A stretch of 38,129 nt of DNA, from assembly GCA_002698425.1 (NCBI GenBank), contig NZXU01000115.1, positions 1 through 38,129 on the forward strand, given 5' to 3'. Below are positions 5,921-13,731 of this stretch, piece by piece; the first letter of the stretch is position 1, and every line of letters begins with the position of its first letter. A model generated the notes under the pieces. That model was not told where the DNA came from. It searched no databases and worked only from the letters and a program-made list of their open reading frames with translations. Origin of the DNA: Ahrensia sp. (GTDB taxonomy: Bacteria > Pseudomonadota > Alphaproteobacteria > Rhizobiales > Rhizobiaceae). The position numbers and the translations under genes were made by a program.

Positions 5921-7774
5921 CTAAAGATCGTCGGCCTCGTCGGGATCCAGCGGGATCTCCTGATCGTCGGGCGCCTGTTCCAGCATATCGTCTTCGCTCG
6001 GCTGATCGGCAAGGCGCACATCGATGATTTTCGCGCCGGGAAAGGCGGCGAGGATGGCGGCGACCTCGGGATCGCGGCTGGCGTCGGCGACGGCGGATTC
6101 GCGGCGCTCGGTCTCGATCTCGTCCAGCGTCGCGCCGCCCGGTTCGCGCGACAGCGAGACGATCCAGCGCACGCCCGTCCAGTCCTGCAGGCGTTTCGAC
6201 AGATCGCCGAGCAGCGAGCGCGGCGCGTCCTCGGTGAGCGAGACGGCGAGCTTGCCCGGCTCGATGGAGACGGGGCGGATGCATTTGCGCAGATTGACCC
6301 GCATCAGCGGGTCGCGGTTTTTCTCGGCGAGATCGACGAGATCCTGCATGGAATAGACCGGCACGGAGGGCTTTGCCGGCTCGGGCTCAGGTTGCGGCTG
6401 GGCTTCGTGGCGAACGGGCTCGGGCTCCGAGGAGATGAGGCGCACGGCCTGAGCCGGGCCGCCGTGGCTGGCGGTCGGCTGGGGCGCGTGGCTTTCCGCG
6501 GAGACCGGGGCCGAGGATTGCGCGACGGCATGTGCGCCCCCGTTGCCGGGGGATGCGGCTGAAGAGGATGAGGACAAGGCCGGGCGCGTCGGCTCGCCGG
6601 CGGGCGCGTCGTCGAGCGCCTTCAGCGCCTCGTCGAGCGTCGGCAAGGTGGCAGCGTGGGCGAGCCGGATCAGCACCATCTCGGCGGCGGCGACCGGGCG
6701 CGACGACAATTCGGCCTCGGGAATGCCCTTCAGCAGCATCTGCCAGGCGCGCGACAGGACCTTGACCGGCAATTGTTTCGCGAAGGCGAGGCCGCGCGTC
6801 TTTTCGTCAGGGGTCAGGGACGGGTCGTTCTCGGCCGCCTCCGGCACGAAGCGCAGGCGGGTGACGAGATGGGTGAAATCGGCGAGATCGGTCAGCACGA
6901 CGGCAGGATCGGCTCCGACATCGTATTGGGCGCGGAACTCGTCCAGCGCCGCGGAAATGCGGCCGGCCATCAGATGCTCGAACAGGTCGATGACGCGGGC
7001 GCGGTCGGCGAGGCCCAGCATGGAGCGGACGGCTTCCGCGTCGACCGTGCCGGAGCCATGGGCGATCGCCTGGTCGAGGATCGACATGGAATCGCGCACC
7101 GAGCCCTCCGCCGCGCGGGCGATCATGGCGAGCGCCTGCTCGTCGGCGGTGACGGATTCCAGATCGGAGATCTTGCGCAGATGGGCGGCGAGTTCGGCGG
7201 TGTCGATGCGGCGCAGGTCGAAACGCTGGCAGCGCGACAGGACGGTGATCGGGACCTTGCGAATCTCGGTCGTCGCGAAGATGAACTTCACATGTTCCGG
7301 CGGCTCCTCGAGCGTCTTCAGCAGGCCGTTGAAGGCCTGCGTAGAGAGCATGTGGACCTCGTCGATGATGTAGACCTTGTAGCGCGCCGAGACCGGGCGG
7401 TAGCGCACCTGCTCGATGATCTCGCGGATGTCGTCGATGCCGGTATGGGAGGCGGCGTCCATCTCGATGACGTCGACATGGCGGCCCTCCATGATGGCGG
7501 CGCAGTGCTCGCCCATCTCGGCAAGCTCGATCTGCGGCTGGTGGACGCTGTCGGTCTCGTAATTGAGCGCGCGGGCGAGAATGCGCGCCGTCGTCGTCTT
7601 GCCGACCCCGCGCACGCCGGTCAGCATCCAGGCCTGGGCGATGCGGCCGGCGGCAAACGCGTTTTTCAGCGTGCGCACCATCGGCTCCTGGCCGATCAGG
7701 TCGGAGAAATCGCGCGGGCGGTATTTGCGCGCGAGAACGCGATAGGGGGCCTGCGATGCGGGGGTGTCGCTCAT
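5921..7774 (-). CDS. dnaX: DNA polymerase III subunit gamma/tau
   Basis: The 617-residue protein starts with the AAA+ clamp-loader ATPase domain. Walker A is GVRGVGKT (residues 53-60), Walker B is VYIIDEVHML, sensor 1 is FATTEIRKVP, and the arginine-finger motif is SRCQRF. A Pro/Ala/Ser/Glu-rich linker (about residues 390-470) leads to a C-terminal tau region (VYSMQDLVDLAEKNRDPLM onward) that contacts the polymerase and helicase. Only one Cys (Cys90) is present where E. coli DnaX has four zinc ligands, as I recall for rhizobial homologues too. No A-rich slippery heptamer of the E. coli type was seen, so gamma may not be made by that route. It lies just downstream of the SRP RNA gene and upstream of ybaB. 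Confidence 0.97.
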   Translation of the reverse strand: MSDTPASQAPYRVLARKYRPRDFSDLIGQEPMVRTLKNAFAAGRIAQAWMLTGVRGVGKTTTARILARALNYETDSVHQPQIELAEMGEHCAAIMEGRHVDVIEMDAASHTGIDDIREIIEQVRYRPVSARYKVYIIDEVHMLSTQAFNGLLKTLEEPPEHVKFIFATTEIRKVPITVLSRCQRFDLRRIDTAELAAHLRKISDLESVTADEQALAMIARAAEGSVRDSMSILDQAIAHGSGTVDAEAVRSMLGLADRARVIDLFEHLMAGRISAALDEFRAQYDVGADPAVVLTDLADFTHLVTRLRFVPEAAENDPSLTPDEKTRGLAFAKQLPVKVLSRAWQMLLKGIPEAELSSRPVAAAEMVLIRLAHAATLPTLDEALKALDDAPAGEPTRPALSSSSSAASPGNGGAHAVAQSSAPVSAESHAPQPTASHGGPAQAVRLISSEPEPVRHEAQPQPEPEPAKPSVPVYSMQDLVDLAEKNRDPLMRVNLRKCIRPVSIEPGKLAVSLTEDAPRSLLGDLSKRLQDWTGVRWIVSLSREPGGATLDEIETERRESAVADASRDPEVAAILAAFPGAKIIDVRLADQPSEDDMLEQAPDDQEIPLDPDEADDL

Positions 7775-7852
7775 GGTTCCTGTCTAAAGCGATTCAGCGG
7801 GGAGCGAAAGCTTCGGCGGCGTCGATAGACAGATTTGGATCGGGAAAATGAA

Positions 7853-7955
7853 GGGTGGGAGGCTGGCACGGTGACCCGTGCCGTGGCTCGTTAGGGCTGC
7901 TTCCTTCCGGACCTGACCCGGTTGGCGAGTGGCTCGTCCACCACCAACCTCCCGA
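7853..7955 (-). ncRNA. ffs: Small signal recognition particle RNA (4.5S RNA)
   Basis: The minus strand carries the universally conserved SRP helix-8 motif GTCAGGTCCGGAAGGAAGCA, which forms the Ffh-binding apical hairpin with GGAA-type tetraloop. The ends pair as GGGAGGTTGG with a CCAGCCTCCC counterpart, giving the single long rod typical of the ~100-nt bacterial small SRP RNA. It acts with Ffh and FtsY in cotranslational membrane targeting. The position between the HIT gene and dnaX, about 80 nt upstream of dnaX on the same strand, is common in this order. Ends are placed by the terminal helix and may be off by a few bases. Confidence 0.93.
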
Positions 7956-7959
7956 CCGC

Positions 7960-7988
7960 GATATCGTATGTCGGGCGCGCAAAAGCAA
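7960..7988 (-). promoter_or_regulatory. Candidate promoter of the SRP RNA gene
   Basis: On the minus strand TTGCTT (7988-7983) and GATATC (7965-7960) are 17 nt apart. They would place the transcription start about 7 nt later, at the 5' end of the SRP terminal helix. The -10 match is only moderate. Confidence 0.4.
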
Positions 7989-8022
7989 GCCGTCGGTAAG
8001 AAATTTATGCTATCGTTACGTT

Positions 8023-8439
8023 ATGGAACTCTTCGAGATCGATCCGAAACTGAAAAGCGACACGGTTCCGGTGGCCGAAATCGGCCTGTGCCGGCTGCTG
8101 CTGATGAATGACAGCCGCTTTCCCTGGCTGATCCTGGTGCCGCAGCGGGGCGGCGTCGCGGAAATCCACGACCTGTCGCCGCTCGACCAGACGATGCTGA
8201 CCTTCGAGACCGTGACCGTTTCGGAAAATTTGAAGCGGCTGACCGGCTGCCACAAGATCAATGTCGCGGCGCTCGGCAACCAGGTCCGTCAGTTGCATAT
8301 GCATGTGATCGCCCGCTTCACCGAAGACGCCGCATGGCCGAACCCGGTCTGGGGCTCGGGACCCGCCGTGGCTTACGAGAAGGACGCGGCGGAGAGGTTC
8401 ATCGCCGATTTCAAGGCGGGATTCGAAGACCGGACCTAG
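8023..8439 (+). CDS. HIT family (histidine triad) hydrolase
   Basis: The 138-residue protein carries the HIT-fold signature RQLHMHVIARF near residue 90, preceded by the conserved KINVAALGN strand and RFPWLILVPQRGG. In this alphaproteobacterial subgroup the first triad position is Gln rather than His (QLHxHV), which I remember as normal for the group. HIT proteins hydrolyse nucleoside phosphoramidates or dinucleoside polyphosphates; the exact substrate is unknown. The ATG at 8023 is the first good start; the upstream frame would run into the SRP RNA gene. The protein is cytosolic, with no signal or membrane segment. It is divergent from the SRP RNA/dnaX unit and convergent with the flavin-binding protein gene at 8484. 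Confidence 0.85.
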   Translation: MELFEIDPKLKSDTVPVAEIGLCRLLLMNDSRFPWLILVPQRGGVAEIHDLSPLDQTMLTFETVTVSENLKRLTGCHKINVAALGNQVRQLHMHVIARFTEDAAWPNPVWGSGPAVAYEKDAAERFIADFKAGFEDRT

Positions 8440-8483
8440 CCGGACGTTGCGCCCGGTCTCCATGCAGGACCGACGGCGGGCGA

Positions 8484-9137
8484 CTAATACATCGACTTTG
8501 CGTAGTCGTCCTCGAGAGCCGCATCTATCCTTTTCATTTCATCGGGGTCCTCGGGCGCACCGGTGGTTTGGTCGAGAATCATCTTCGACAAGGACGGCAT
8601 CTCGTCGCGATCCTGAAGCTCGCCCGGATCCCACAGACCGGACCGGCGAAACGCCTTGGCGCAATGCAGGAAAACCTCCTCGATCGCCACGACGATGGCG
8701 ACGGTCGGCGCGCGGCCTTTCATCGCCATGGCCGCAAGCAGGTCCGGATCGCGTGCGATCCATGCCTTGCCGTTCACGCGCAGGGTGTCGTCGAAACCGG
8801 GGATCATGAAAATCAGCCCGACGGAGGGATTGGCCAGTATGTTGGATTGCGTGTCGAGGCGGTTGTTGCCGGGCCGGTCGGGGATCGCCAATGTGGTGTC
8901 GTCGAGAACATGCACGAAACCGCGCGGATCGCCCCGCGGGCTGACGTCGGCGGACCCGTCCGGAGACTGGGTGCCGATGCAGAGGAACGGCGAACGGGCT
9001 ATGAAGTCCTTCGCGTGACGGTCGAGACGGTCCTGACATTTTCTCAGGGCCCTTTCATGGGTCGGCGGAAACAGCGACCTCAGTTCCTCCTCGCTGGTGA
9101 CCCGGTATTCCGGTCTCAAACCTGTCTGGCCCGTCAT
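8484..9137 (-). CDS. Pyridoxamine 5'-phosphate oxidase-family (FMN split-barrel) protein
   Basis: The 217-residue protein begins MTGQTGLRPEYRVTSEEELRSLF. It contains HAKDFIARSPFLCIGT, the flavin-site segment ADVSPRGDPRGF, LAIPDRPGNNRLDTQSNILANPSVGLIFMIPG and an LRVNGKAWI strand. These match the DR2398-like subgroup of FMN-binding PPOX proteins. The subgroup's reaction is not established; members bind FMN or F420 and reduce or oxidise small substrates. It is not PdxH, whose signature is absent. The ATG at 9137 has a strong GAGGGAGG ribosome-binding site; the frame upstream of it is unsupported. It is divergent from nudC (152-bp gap with no other signal). Confidence 0.85.
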   Translation of the reverse strand: MTGQTGLRPEYRVTSEEELRSLFPPTHERALRKCQDRLDRHAKDFIARSPFLCIGTQSPDGSADVSPRGDPRGFVHVLDDTTLAIPDRPGNNRLDTQSNILANPSVGLIFMIPGFDDTLRVNGKAWIARDPDLLAAMAMKGRAPTVAIVVAIEEVFLHCAKAFRRSGLWDPGELQDRDEMPSLSKMILDQTTGAPEDPDEMKRIDAALEDDYAKSMY

Positions 9138-9289
9138 GCTCCGCCTCCCTCGAATTCTCGACGAATTTTCCGGCGACACAGGCCGCCCTGCCGCCGATAC
9201 TAGCAAAGCGCGAGCAACTGGCCAGCCGCCGCGGGACAGCATGGCGAGGCTAGCGGCACACGCTCCCATCTGGCAGAAGGGAGCACGGC

Positions 9290-10276
9290 ATGAAACAGCC
9301 TGAAGGACCGTCGATGATCATGCGCCTTTTTGAAGCGCCCTATCCCGAGCTTTCCAGCGAAACCGGCTTTTCCGGCAACCGGCTGGAGCGGCGGTCGGAG
9401 AAGCGCAGCGAGAATTCGACCCGGGACGCGCTGCAGGACGACCGGGCGCATCTCTATCTCTTCCAGGACGGGCGCGTGCTGCTGAAGCATGACGAGGAGA
9501 TCTTCGACCCGCTGTTTGCGCCGGGTGAACTCTACGATCTCGAGGTCGACCTGGACGAGGCCGTGCTGCTGGGATTCCAGCCGGACGAGACGCCGGTGCT
9601 GGCGGCCGATTGCGGCGGCGACAAGGAGGAACTCCCGCCGCATATCAAGGCGATCGACCTGCGCTCGGTCTATATGCAGGGGCTGGTGCCGCCGGACAAG
9701 CTGGGCGCCATCGCCCAGGCCTCGGCGCTTGTGTCGTGGAACCGCACGCACCGGTTCTGCTCGCGATGCGGCCATGAGAGCGCGATGACCGACGGCGGTT
9801 ACAAGCGCATCTGCCCGAACTGCGAGGCGATGCATTTTCCGCGCACCGACCCGGTGGTGATCATGCTGGCGGTGACGCCGGACGGCGAGACATGCCTGCT
9901 CGGGCGCAGCCCGCATTTTCCCGAGGGCTCCTATTCCTGCCTCGCCGGCTTCGTGGAGCCGGGCGAGACGATCGAGAACGCGGTGCGCCGCGAGACGGCG
10001 GAGGAAAGCGGCATCACCCTCGGCAAGGTCGTCTATCAGGCCAGCCAGCCCTGGCCGTTCCCGCATACGCTGATGATCGGCTGCATCGCCGAAGCGGAAA
10101 CGACGGAGATCAAGCTCGACGAGGAACTGGAGGATTGCCGCTGGTTCGGCCGCGCCGAAGTGCGCAAAATGCTCGACAACAGCCATCCCGACGGGCTGCG
10201 CACGCCGCCGCATGGCGCAATCGCCTCGCTGCTGATCCGCAGCTGGGCCGGGGAAGAGGAGAAGGACGATGCCTGA
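9290..10276 (+). CDS. nudC: NAD+ diphosphatase (Nudix, NudC type)
   Basis: The 328-residue protein has the full NudC layout. An N-terminal beta domain precedes a four-cysteine zinc ribbon (FCSRCGHES and ICPNCEA, about residues 162-184). The Nudix box GFVEPGETIENAVRRETAEE continues with SGI. The NudC-specific SQPWPFPHTLM motif follows the box. NudC cleaves NAD(H) to NMN(H) plus AMP and removes NAD caps from RNA 5' ends. The start at 9290 has a GAAGGGAGC ribosome-binding site 9 nt upstream. Its 3' end overlaps the DUF924 gene by 8 bp, so the two are translationally coupled. Confidence 0.95.
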   Translation: MKQPEGPSMIMRLFEAPYPELSSETGFSGNRLERRSEKRSENSTRDALQDDRAHLYLFQDGRVLLKHDEEIFDPLFAPGELYDLEVDLDEAVLLGFQPDETPVLAADCGGDKEELPPHIKAIDLRSVYMQGLVPPDKLGAIAQASALVSWNRTHRFCSRCGHESAMTDGGYKRICPNCEAMHFPRTDPVVIMLAVTPDGETCLLGRSPHFPEGSYSCLAGFVEPGETIENAVRRETAEESGITLGKVVYQASQPWPFPHTLMIGCIAEAETTEIKLDEELEDCRWFGRAEVRKMLDNSHPDGLRTPPHGAIASLLIRSWAGEEEKDDA

Positions 10277-10817
10277 CGCCGGATGGGAGAGGCAAGTGCT
10301 CGGATTCTGGTTTTCCGAGCTGACGCCGGAGCAATGGTACAAGAAGGACGACGAAGTCGACGCGACGATCGTCGAGCGGTTCGGCGCGCTGCACGAGGCG
10401 ATTGCCGGGACCGACAATGCGGAACTCCAGGAAAGCCGCGAGACCGCGCTCGCCGCTGTCATCGTGCTCGACCAGTTCGCGCGCAACATGTTCCGGGGCT
10501 CGGCGAAGAGCTTTGCCGGCGACGCCAAGGCGCGGGCGCTGTCCAACGCCGCGCTGGAAGCCGGGTTCGACGCCGGGATGAGCGAGAGCGAAAAGCAGTT
10601 CCTCTACATGCCCTTCATGCATTCCGAGACGCTGGCCGACCAGAACCGCTCGGTGGCGCTGTTCGAGGCGCTCGGCAACGAGAACACGCTGAAATACGCC
10701 CTGCTGCATCGCGACCCGATCCGGTTGTTCGGCCAGTTCCCGCACCGCAACGCCGTGGTTGGACGAGCGACCTCGCCGGCGGAACAGGCGTGGATCGACG
10801 AGCATGGCGGGTTCTGA
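10269..10817 (+). CDS. DUF924 family protein
   Basis: The 182-residue, wholly helical protein shows the DUF924 signatures in order: VLGFWFSELTPEQWYKKDDEVD at the N-terminus, VIVLDQFARNMFRG, FLYMPFMHSE and the C-terminal HRDPIRLFGQFPHRN. The fold is TPR-like; biochemical function is not known to me. It overlaps the nudC 3' end by 8 bp and probably shares its transcript. A short GGGGC-gaa-GCCCC hairpin (about 10834-10846) lies 16 nt after the stop without a T-tract and may be a weak transcript end. Confidence 0.88.
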   Translation: MPDAGWERQVLGFWFSELTPEQWYKKDDEVDATIVERFGALHEAIAGTDNAELQESRETALAAVIVLDQFARNMFRGSAKSFAGDAKARALSNAALEAGFDAGMSESEKQFLYMPFMHSETLADQNRSVALFEALGNENTLKYALLHRDPIRLFGQFPHRNAVVGRATSPAEQAWIDEHGGF

Positions 10818-10906
10818 CCAGCGGCGCGGATGAGGGGCGAAGCCCCGCGGCGAAATTGTGAGGGAGAACCGCGCATGAGACGCCGCTGCGGGCCCTGTGA
10901 GTGACG

Positions 10907-10922
10907 TTTACGTTTACGTAAA
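10907..10922. promoter_or_regulatory. Operator-like palindrome upstream of fadD
   Basis: TTTACGT-tt-ACGTAAA has two perfect 7-nt arms around a 2-nt spacer, 115 nt upstream of the fadD ATG. Its form resembles sites I associate with LiuR-type MerR regulators of branched-chain and acyl-CoA catabolism. TTGCAT (10928-10933) followed after 16 nt by ATATGT could be the promoter it controls. The match is from memory and untested. The rest of 10818-11037 is non-coding apart from the weak hairpin near 10840. Confidence 0.5.
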
Positions 10923-11037
10923 AAACCTTGCATCGCCCGGCACCGCGAAATATGTCAGCATGACAAAGCCGCAATGCGCGGCGAAACTGACAGCGTTTCG
11001 GGAGAAAACGCTCATATATCGCCCCGGGAGGAACCGT

Positions 11038-12732
11038 ATGGCAGAGATCAAGCAGCCCCCTTCGGCCTATGCCGCCAAACCGTGGGTCGCATCCTATCCC
11101 GACGACGTGCCGGCGGAGATGGACCCCGTCCCCTACGCGTCGCTCGGCGACATGGTCGACAGCTGCTGCGCCTGGAACGCCGATGCGACCGCCTATAGCT
11201 GCATGGGCAAGTCGATGACGTTCGGCGAGCTCGACGCCGCTTCCAAGGCGTTCGCCGCCCATCTGCAGTCGCTCGGGCTCGAAAAGGGCGACCGGGTGGC
11301 GCTGATGATGCCGAACATCCTGCAATATCCGGTGGCGCTCTATGCCGTGCTGCGCGCCGGCATGACGGTGGTCAACATCAACCCGCTCTACACGCCGCGC
11401 GAGCTGGAGCACCAGCTCAATGATTCCGGCGCGAAGGCGATCGTGATCCTGGAGAACTTCGCCCACACGCTGCAGCAGGTGATCGGCCGGACCCAGGTCA
11501 AGCACGCCGTCGTCGCCTCGATGGGCGACCTGATGGGGCTGAAGGGCCATCTCGTCAATCTCGTCGTGCGCAAGGTGAAGAAGATGGTGCCGGCATGGTC
11601 CCTGCCCGGCCACGAAACGTTCAAGGCGGCGCTTTCAGCCGGACGCGGCAAGACGATGCGGGCGGTGGACCTCGACCACAGCGACATCGCCTTCCTGCAA
11701 TATACGGGCGGGACGACCGGCGTCTCGAAGGGCGCGACGCTGACGCATGGCAATATCCTCGCCAATGTGCAGCAGACCTCGCACTGGGTCTCGGCCGCCT
11801 ATCTGGCGCGCGGCAAGCCGGACCAGATCATCTATATGTGCGCGTTGCCGCTCTATCACATCTTCGCGCTGACGGTGAATTCGATCGTCGGCATGCATTG
11901 GGGCGGGCACAATGTGCTGATCCCCAATCCGCGCGACATCCCGGCCTTCGTCAAGGAGATGCAGAAATACGACTGGAACTTCTTCGCCGGGCTCAACACG
12001 CTGTTCAACGCGCTGTTGAACAACGAGGATTTCCGCAAGCTCGACTTCTCCAACGTGAAGCTGGTGATGGGCGGCGGCATGGCCGTGCAGAAACCGGTGG
12101 CCGACCGCTGGCAGGAAGTGACGGGCTCGATCATCTATGAGGGCTACGGCCTGTCGGAGACCTCGCCGGTGGCGACCGCGAACCGCTTCGACGCGCCGGA
12201 ATTCACCGGCACGATCGGGCTGCCGCTGCCCTCGACCGACATCGCGATCCGCGACGAGGACGGCGCCGACCTGCCGCTCGGCGAGGTGGGCGAGATCTGC
12301 ATTCGCGGGCCGCAGGTGATGGACGGCTACTGGAACCGGCCGGACGAGACCGCCAATGTGATGACCGAAGACGGCTTCTTCCGGTCCGGCGACATGGGCT
12401 TCATGGACGAGGCCGGCCGCACCAAGATCGTCGACCGCAAGAAGGACATGATCCTCGTCTCCGGCTTCAACGTCTATCCGAACGAGGTGGAAGAGGTCGC
12501 GGTCTCGCATCCCGGCGTCATCGAGGCCGCGGCGGTCGGCGTGCCGGACGAGAAATCCGGCGAGGTGGTGAAGCTCTTCGTGGTGCGCAAGGACGACACC
12601 GTGACCGAGGACGTGGTCAAGGCGCATTGCGCCGCCAACCTGACTAACTACAAGCGGCCGCGCTTCATCGAATTCCGCGCAGAACTGCCGAAAACCAATG
12701 TCGGCAAGATCCTGCGGCGGGAACTGCGGTAA
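11038..12732 (+). CDS. fadD: Long-chain fatty acid--CoA ligase
   Basis: This 564-residue member of the ANL adenylating superfamily has the P-loop-like motif YTGGTTGVSKGA, the A5-type motif YEGYGLSETSPV, the GEICIRGPQVMDGYWN and GFFRSGDMGFMDEAG segments, and IVDRKKDMILVSGFNVYPNEVE with the hinge Asp-Arg. The final KRPRFIEFRAELPKTNVGKILRREL carries the catalytic Lys of the mobile C-terminal domain. Length and motif order fit FadD, which activates exogenous long-chain fatty acids to acyl-CoA at the inner membrane for beta-oxidation. The ATG at 11038 follows GGGAGGAACCGT. No other beta-oxidation gene is adjacent. Confidence 0.92.
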   Translation: MAEIKQPPSAYAAKPWVASYPDDVPAEMDPVPYASLGDMVDSCCAWNADATAYSCMGKSMTFGELDAASKAFAAHLQSLGLEKGDRVALMMPNILQYPVALYAVLRAGMTVVNINPLYTPRELEHQLNDSGAKAIVILENFAHTLQQVIGRTQVKHAVVASMGDLMGLKGHLVNLVVRKVKKMVPAWSLPGHETFKAALSAGRGKTMRAVDLDHSDIAFLQYTGGTTGVSKGATLTHGNILANVQQTSHWVSAAYLARGKPDQIIYMCALPLYHIFALTVNSIVGMHWGGHNVLIPNPRDIPAFVKEMQKYDWNFFAGLNTLFNALLNNEDFRKLDFSNVKLVMGGGMAVQKPVADRWQEVTGSIIYEGYGLSETSPVATANRFDAPEFTGTIGLPLPSTDIAIRDEDGADLPLGEVGEICIRGPQVMDGYWNRPDETANVMTEDGFFRSGDMGFMDEAGRTKIVDRKKDMILVSGFNVYPNEVEEVAVSHPGVIEAAAVGVPDEKSGEVVKLFVVRKDDTVTEDVVKAHCAANLTNYKRPRFIEFRAELPKTNVGKILRRELR

Positions 12733-12741
12733 GAGCCTTGC

Positions 12742-12954
12742 TCAGTGGCTCGGCGTCGCCGGGCCACTCTCCCCGCCATCGCCGAAAGCCGGCAGCGTTT
12801 TCAAACGGTCGAGGTCGCCGCCGAAATAGGCCGCGATCTCGTCTTCGGTCAGGCCTAGATCGAGGAACACCTCGCGGGAAAGGCGGCGGAGCTTGTCCAG
12901 CGCCATATGAGGGGCGTGGCCGGACTGCGGATGCAATCTGTTCGCATTTTCCAT
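12742..12954 (-). CDS. Small helical hypothetical protein (70 aa)
   Basis: The ATG at 12954 has an excellent AAGGAGGATGTC ribosome-binding site, and the 70-residue product is soluble. A disordered His/Pro-rich N-terminus (MENANRLHPQSGHAPHM) precedes an amphipathic two-helix segment, LDKLRRLSREVFLDLGLTED plus EIAAYFG. The sequence closes with a Gly/Pro/Ser-rich tail. The LxxLxxEVxxDLGLTxxxIAxYF pattern reminds me of short rhizobial hypothetical proteins with unknown role. A longer reading from 13095 exists but lacks a ribosome-binding site. It converges on fadD with only 9 bp between the stops. Confidence 0.65.
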   Translation of the reverse strand: MENANRLHPQSGHAPHMALDKLRRLSREVFLDLGLTEDEIAAYFGGDLDRLKTLPAFGDGGESGPATPSH

Positions 12955-13194
12955 GACATCCTCCTTGTCCCCGGCAATGGGGCCGACTTTCTTCGCCGCG
13001 CGCTGACGGCGAAACCGTGGCTTCTTGTCTGCATTGCCGAGATGCCAATTGGATGAAGAAACCAAGGCCGAAAAAAGACGGCCGGCATTTTTCATCCGTT
13101 CATCACGTCCGAACGTCTAGGCATAAACCGGTAATATTCGGTGAATACAAGTATATCCGCCCCGGGCGGCCACGCGGCGCGGGCGATCGGGTCC

Positions 13195-13223
13195 TTGAAC
13201 CTTCCACGCGCCAAGGCTAGGAA
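13195..13223 (+). promoter_or_regulatory. Candidate promoter of the STAS-domain gene
   Basis: TTGAAC (13195-13200) and TAGGAA (13218-13223) are 17 nt apart, about 90 nt upstream of the STAS ATG. The whole 12955-13313 interval is otherwise free of a convincing gene. The minus side must also hold the promoter of the 70-aa gene, which I could not identify. Confidence 0.35.
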
Positions 13224-13313
13224 ATCGCACGGGGATTTGCGGACATATACCGCCGCTTGCATGGAAAACAGCCCGGCGTCATGATCCGTTTCGACGACCA
13301 GGAGGAGGGTCAC

Positions 13314-13649
13314 ATGGAAATTTCAAAACAGGAACTGGACGGCGGAATCGTGAAGCTCACGCTGAATGGCGACCTCGACGTGGACGGCTCGGCGACCGCC
13401 GATGCGCAGATCTCCAGCTTCATCGAGAAATTCGACCGGATCATCGTCGACCTGAAGAATGTCGACTTTCTCGCCTCGGCGGGAATCCGCGTTCTCGTCA
13501 AATCCGCCAAGGCGCTTGCCGCGAAAGGCGGCAAACTCGCAATTGCCCATCCAAACGACGCCGCGCGCCGCGTCATGTGGACGACCGGCCTCGAAAAGAT
13601 CGTGCCGGTCGCCGATGACGATCAGGCGGCGATCGCCGCCGTTTCCTAG
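13314..13649 (+). CDS. STAS-domain anti-sigma factor antagonist
   Basis: The 111-residue single STAS domain begins MEISKQELDGGIVKLTLNGD. It carries VDLKNVDFLASAGIRVLVK, in which Ser55 is the residue phosphorylated in SpoIIAA-type proteins. HPNDAARRVMWTTGL and a final VADDDQAAIAAVS complete the fold. Such proteins bind an anti-sigma kinase of the SpoIIAB/RsbW type when unphosphorylated. The ATG at 13314 has a near-perfect AGGAGGAGGG site 7 nt upstream. No kinase, phosphatase or sigma gene lies next to it, so its partner is encoded elsewhere. Confidence 0.88.
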   Translation: MEISKQELDGGIVKLTLNGDLDVDGSATADAQISSFIEKFDRIIVDLKNVDFLASAGIRVLVKSAKALAAKGGKLAIAHPNDAARRVMWTTGLEKIVPVADDDQAAIAAVS

Positions 13650-13657
13650 CGCCACGC

Positions 13658-13684
13658 CCGATCCGATTGAAACAATCAGATCGG
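13658..13684. terminator. Hairpin between convergent STAS and MBL-fold genes
   Basis: Twelve-base arms (ccgatccgattg / caatcagatcgg, one mismatch, loop aaa) lie 8 nt after the STAS stop and 47 nt before the stop of the convergent gene. The structure is stable but has no T-tract on either side. Confidence 0.5.
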
Positions 13685-13731
13685 CAGACTTGCCGCGCCA
13701 GTTCCAATTATGGACCGGTAATGGCGGCCGG

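Noticed and set aside
6315..6325. A-run in dnaX as a possible programmed frameshift site
   Set aside because: On the coding strand it reads GAG AAA AAC, not the A-AAA-AAG heptamer, and no downstream hairpin stood out.
10834..10846. GGGGC-gaa-GCCCC hairpin after the DUF924 gene as a terminator
   Set aside because: Only five base pairs and no T-tract; noted within the gene entry but not called as a separate feature.
12955..13095. N-terminal extension of the 70-aa protein to ATG 13095
   Set aside because: No ribosome-binding site at 13095, whereas ATG 12954 has AAGGAGGATGTC; the extension is basic and not protein-like.
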